Source: Asaia bogorensis (lineage in GTDB: Bacteria; Pseudomonadota; Alphaproteobacteria; Acetobacterales; Acetobacteraceae). From it: a stretch of 5,357 nucleotides of DNA. Positions 4,665 through 5,357 of the stretch are shown piece by piece; position 1 is the first letter of the stretch; every line of letters begins with the position of its first letter. The stretch lies in the NCBI GenBank assembly GCA_945874515.1, contig CAMCHA010000208.1, positions 1 through 5,357 of the forward strand, read 5' to 3'. Under the pieces are notes generated by a model. That model had not been told where the DNA came from and ran no database searches. It saw only the letters and a program-made list of their open reading frames with translations. The translations under genes were made by a program, and so were the position numbers.

Positions 4665-5213
4665 TCATGCCGGTAGGGGGTATTGGTCCAGATAGGGCTG
4701 GTATTCCGGCTCAACCTCGATCGCCAAGGATGAAAGTGCCCGCACCACTGCGCAGTAAAAAGAAATGGTCACCACCAGATCCACCATCAGTTCATGGTCG
4801 AAATGCGCCGCTAGCGCTTTATACGTGGCCTCACTCACCCCAGGCCCTGCCGCGGCTTCCCGCGCGGCCAGCAGCACCAGCTTGGCCAGCGGTTCAAGCG
4901 CCGAATCCTGCCCCGCGCTTTCCGCGATCAGGCCATGGATATCGGCATCGCTCACGCCGAAATCCTTGCCGATTTTCACGTGATGCGACCATTCATAAGG
5001 TGAACGCGCCTGCCAGCCCACTTGCAGAATCGCCAATTCGCGCAGCCGCGGGTCGAGTCGGGACCCGTAGCGGATGAATTGCCCAAGGCCCGAAAAGGCG
5101 CGCGCCGCCTTGGGGCTATTGGTCAATGCCTTATGGAGCGCGATGGGGCGCTTCAGCAGGTCACGATCGGCTTCTGCCAGATCATCCACTGTCAAATCAG
5201 GTACGCGGGCCAT
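4665..5213 (-). CDS. Carboxymuconolactone decarboxylase (CMD)-family protein
   Basis: A 182-residue, mostly alpha-helical protein of the CMD/AhpD-like fold. The family core is visible as LDPRLRELAILQVGWQARSPYEWSHHV in two parts: RLRELAILQVG (56-66) and YEWSHHVKIGKDFG (73-86), followed by helices through about 165. E74 and H77/H78 occupy the active-site region. The AhpD CxxC pair is absent: the only cysteine is C154, in a C-terminal helix. Alkylhydroperoxidase activity is therefore unlikely, and the protein resembles the CxxC-less decarboxylase-like branch often annotated only as CMD family. The true substrate is not evident. The start is supported by GGAGG 7 bases upstream. It lies 39 bases after a probable Crp/Fnr-type gene on the same strand, suggesting co-transcription. 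Confidence 0.88.
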   Translation of the reverse strand: MARVPDLTVDDLAEADRDLLKRPIALHKALTNSPKAARAFSGLGQFIRYGSRLDPRLRELAILQVGWQARSPYEWSHHVKIGKDFGVSDADIHGLIAESAGQDSALEPLAKLVLLAAREAAAGPGVSEATYKALAAHFDHELMVDLVVTISFYCAVVRALSSLAIEVEPEYQPYLDQYPLPA

Positions 5214-5220
5214 GGGCTAT

Positions 5221-5225
5221 CCTCC
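5221..5225 (-). promoter_or_regulatory. Ribosome binding site of the CMD-family gene
   Basis: On the minus strand GGAGG is followed by 7 bases and then the ATG at 5213. The strong site in a 39-base gap supports translation from a shared transcript with the upstream gene. Confidence 0.75.
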
Positions 5226-5252
5226 GTTACGGGGGGAGCCTAACCGCATAAA

Positions 5253-5357
5253 TTAATGGCCGGAAGCCCGTGCCCCCTGGCTGAGCGCCTTGGCATCCAG
5301 CACATCCACGCGCCGGCCCTGCAACCGCACCAGGCCAGCCGCTTCCAGCCCATGCAT
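5253..5357 (-). CDS. C-terminal end of a probable Crp/Fnr-family regulator (5' part outside window)
   Basis: The last 34 codons of a minus-strand gene that runs off the right edge and ends in TAA at 5253-5255. The visible tail, LEAAGLVRLQGRRVDVLD followed by AKALSQGA, matches the usual end of Crp/Fnr winged-helix regulators: the helix leading to a GLI-type turn, a beta-wing GRRVxVLD, and a last helix beginning xAL. The cyclic-nucleotide-like sensor domain and the recognition helix are not in view, so the effector cannot be judged. The methionine at 5357 is a window-edge coincidence, not a supported start. It lies 39 bases upstream of the CMD-family gene and may regulate that unit. Another winged-helix family remains possible. 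Confidence 0.6.
   Translation of the reverse strand: MHGLEAAGLVRLQGRRVDVLDAKALSQGARASGH

Noticed and set aside
4665..5213. AhpD-type alkylhydroperoxidase
   Set aside because: The CxxC motif needed for that activity is missing, so only the general CMD family assignment is kept.
1..5357. A wholly new multi-gene system in this window
   Set aside because: All five main genes fall in known families; the unexplained signal is confined to intergenic repeats and candidate regulatory sites.

Overview
This window looks like an alphaproteobacterial chromosome, most likely order Rhodospirillales and possibly Acetobacteraceae. The reasons are an FtsA-FtsZ pair ending in the alphaproteobacterial [12 protein letters not shown] FtsZ tail, a clear orthologue of the cell-cycle regulator CtrA, GC-rich coding sequence, and TTAA-type CtrA-like sites in the spacers. 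The taxon is inferred from protein character, not from a search.

Layout. Positions 1-723 (+) hold the C-terminal two thirds of ftsA, followed after 64 bases by complete ftsZ (788-2320, +). This is the distal end of the division/cell-wall (dcw) cluster. A 308-base spacer (2321-2628) separates ftsZ from the convergent ctrA gene (2629-3369, -). The spacer holds no convincing gene but is packed with inverted repeats: three hairpins just after ftsZ, a terminator-like hairpin followed by a short T run, four copies of a GCGTGAYCC motif in alternating orientation, and a hairpin over the ctrA stop codon. A 182-base AT-rich spacer upstream of ctrA holds its ribosome binding site and a one-mismatch CtrA box, which suggests autoregulation.

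Farther right, all on the minus strand, are an alpha/beta hydrolase with an aspartate nucleophile motif (3552-4445), a 219-base spacer with two strong palindromes, a carboxymuconolactone decarboxylase (CMD)-family protein without the CxxC motif (4665-5213), and the C-terminal end of a probable Crp/Fnr-type regulator (5253-5357, running off the window).

How they work together. FtsZ forms the cytokinetic ring and FtsA tethers it to the membrane. CtrA is the master cell-cycle response regulator and in Caulobacter directly controls ftsZ, so having the two genes tail to tail is notable. The Crp-like/CMD pair is probably one transcription unit (39-base gap). The hydrolase probably has its own promoter. 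No new multi-gene system is evident. The parts most worth a second look are the structured ftsZ-ctrA spacer, the CtrA-like sites, and the extended CtrA tail that still ends in Ala-Ala.
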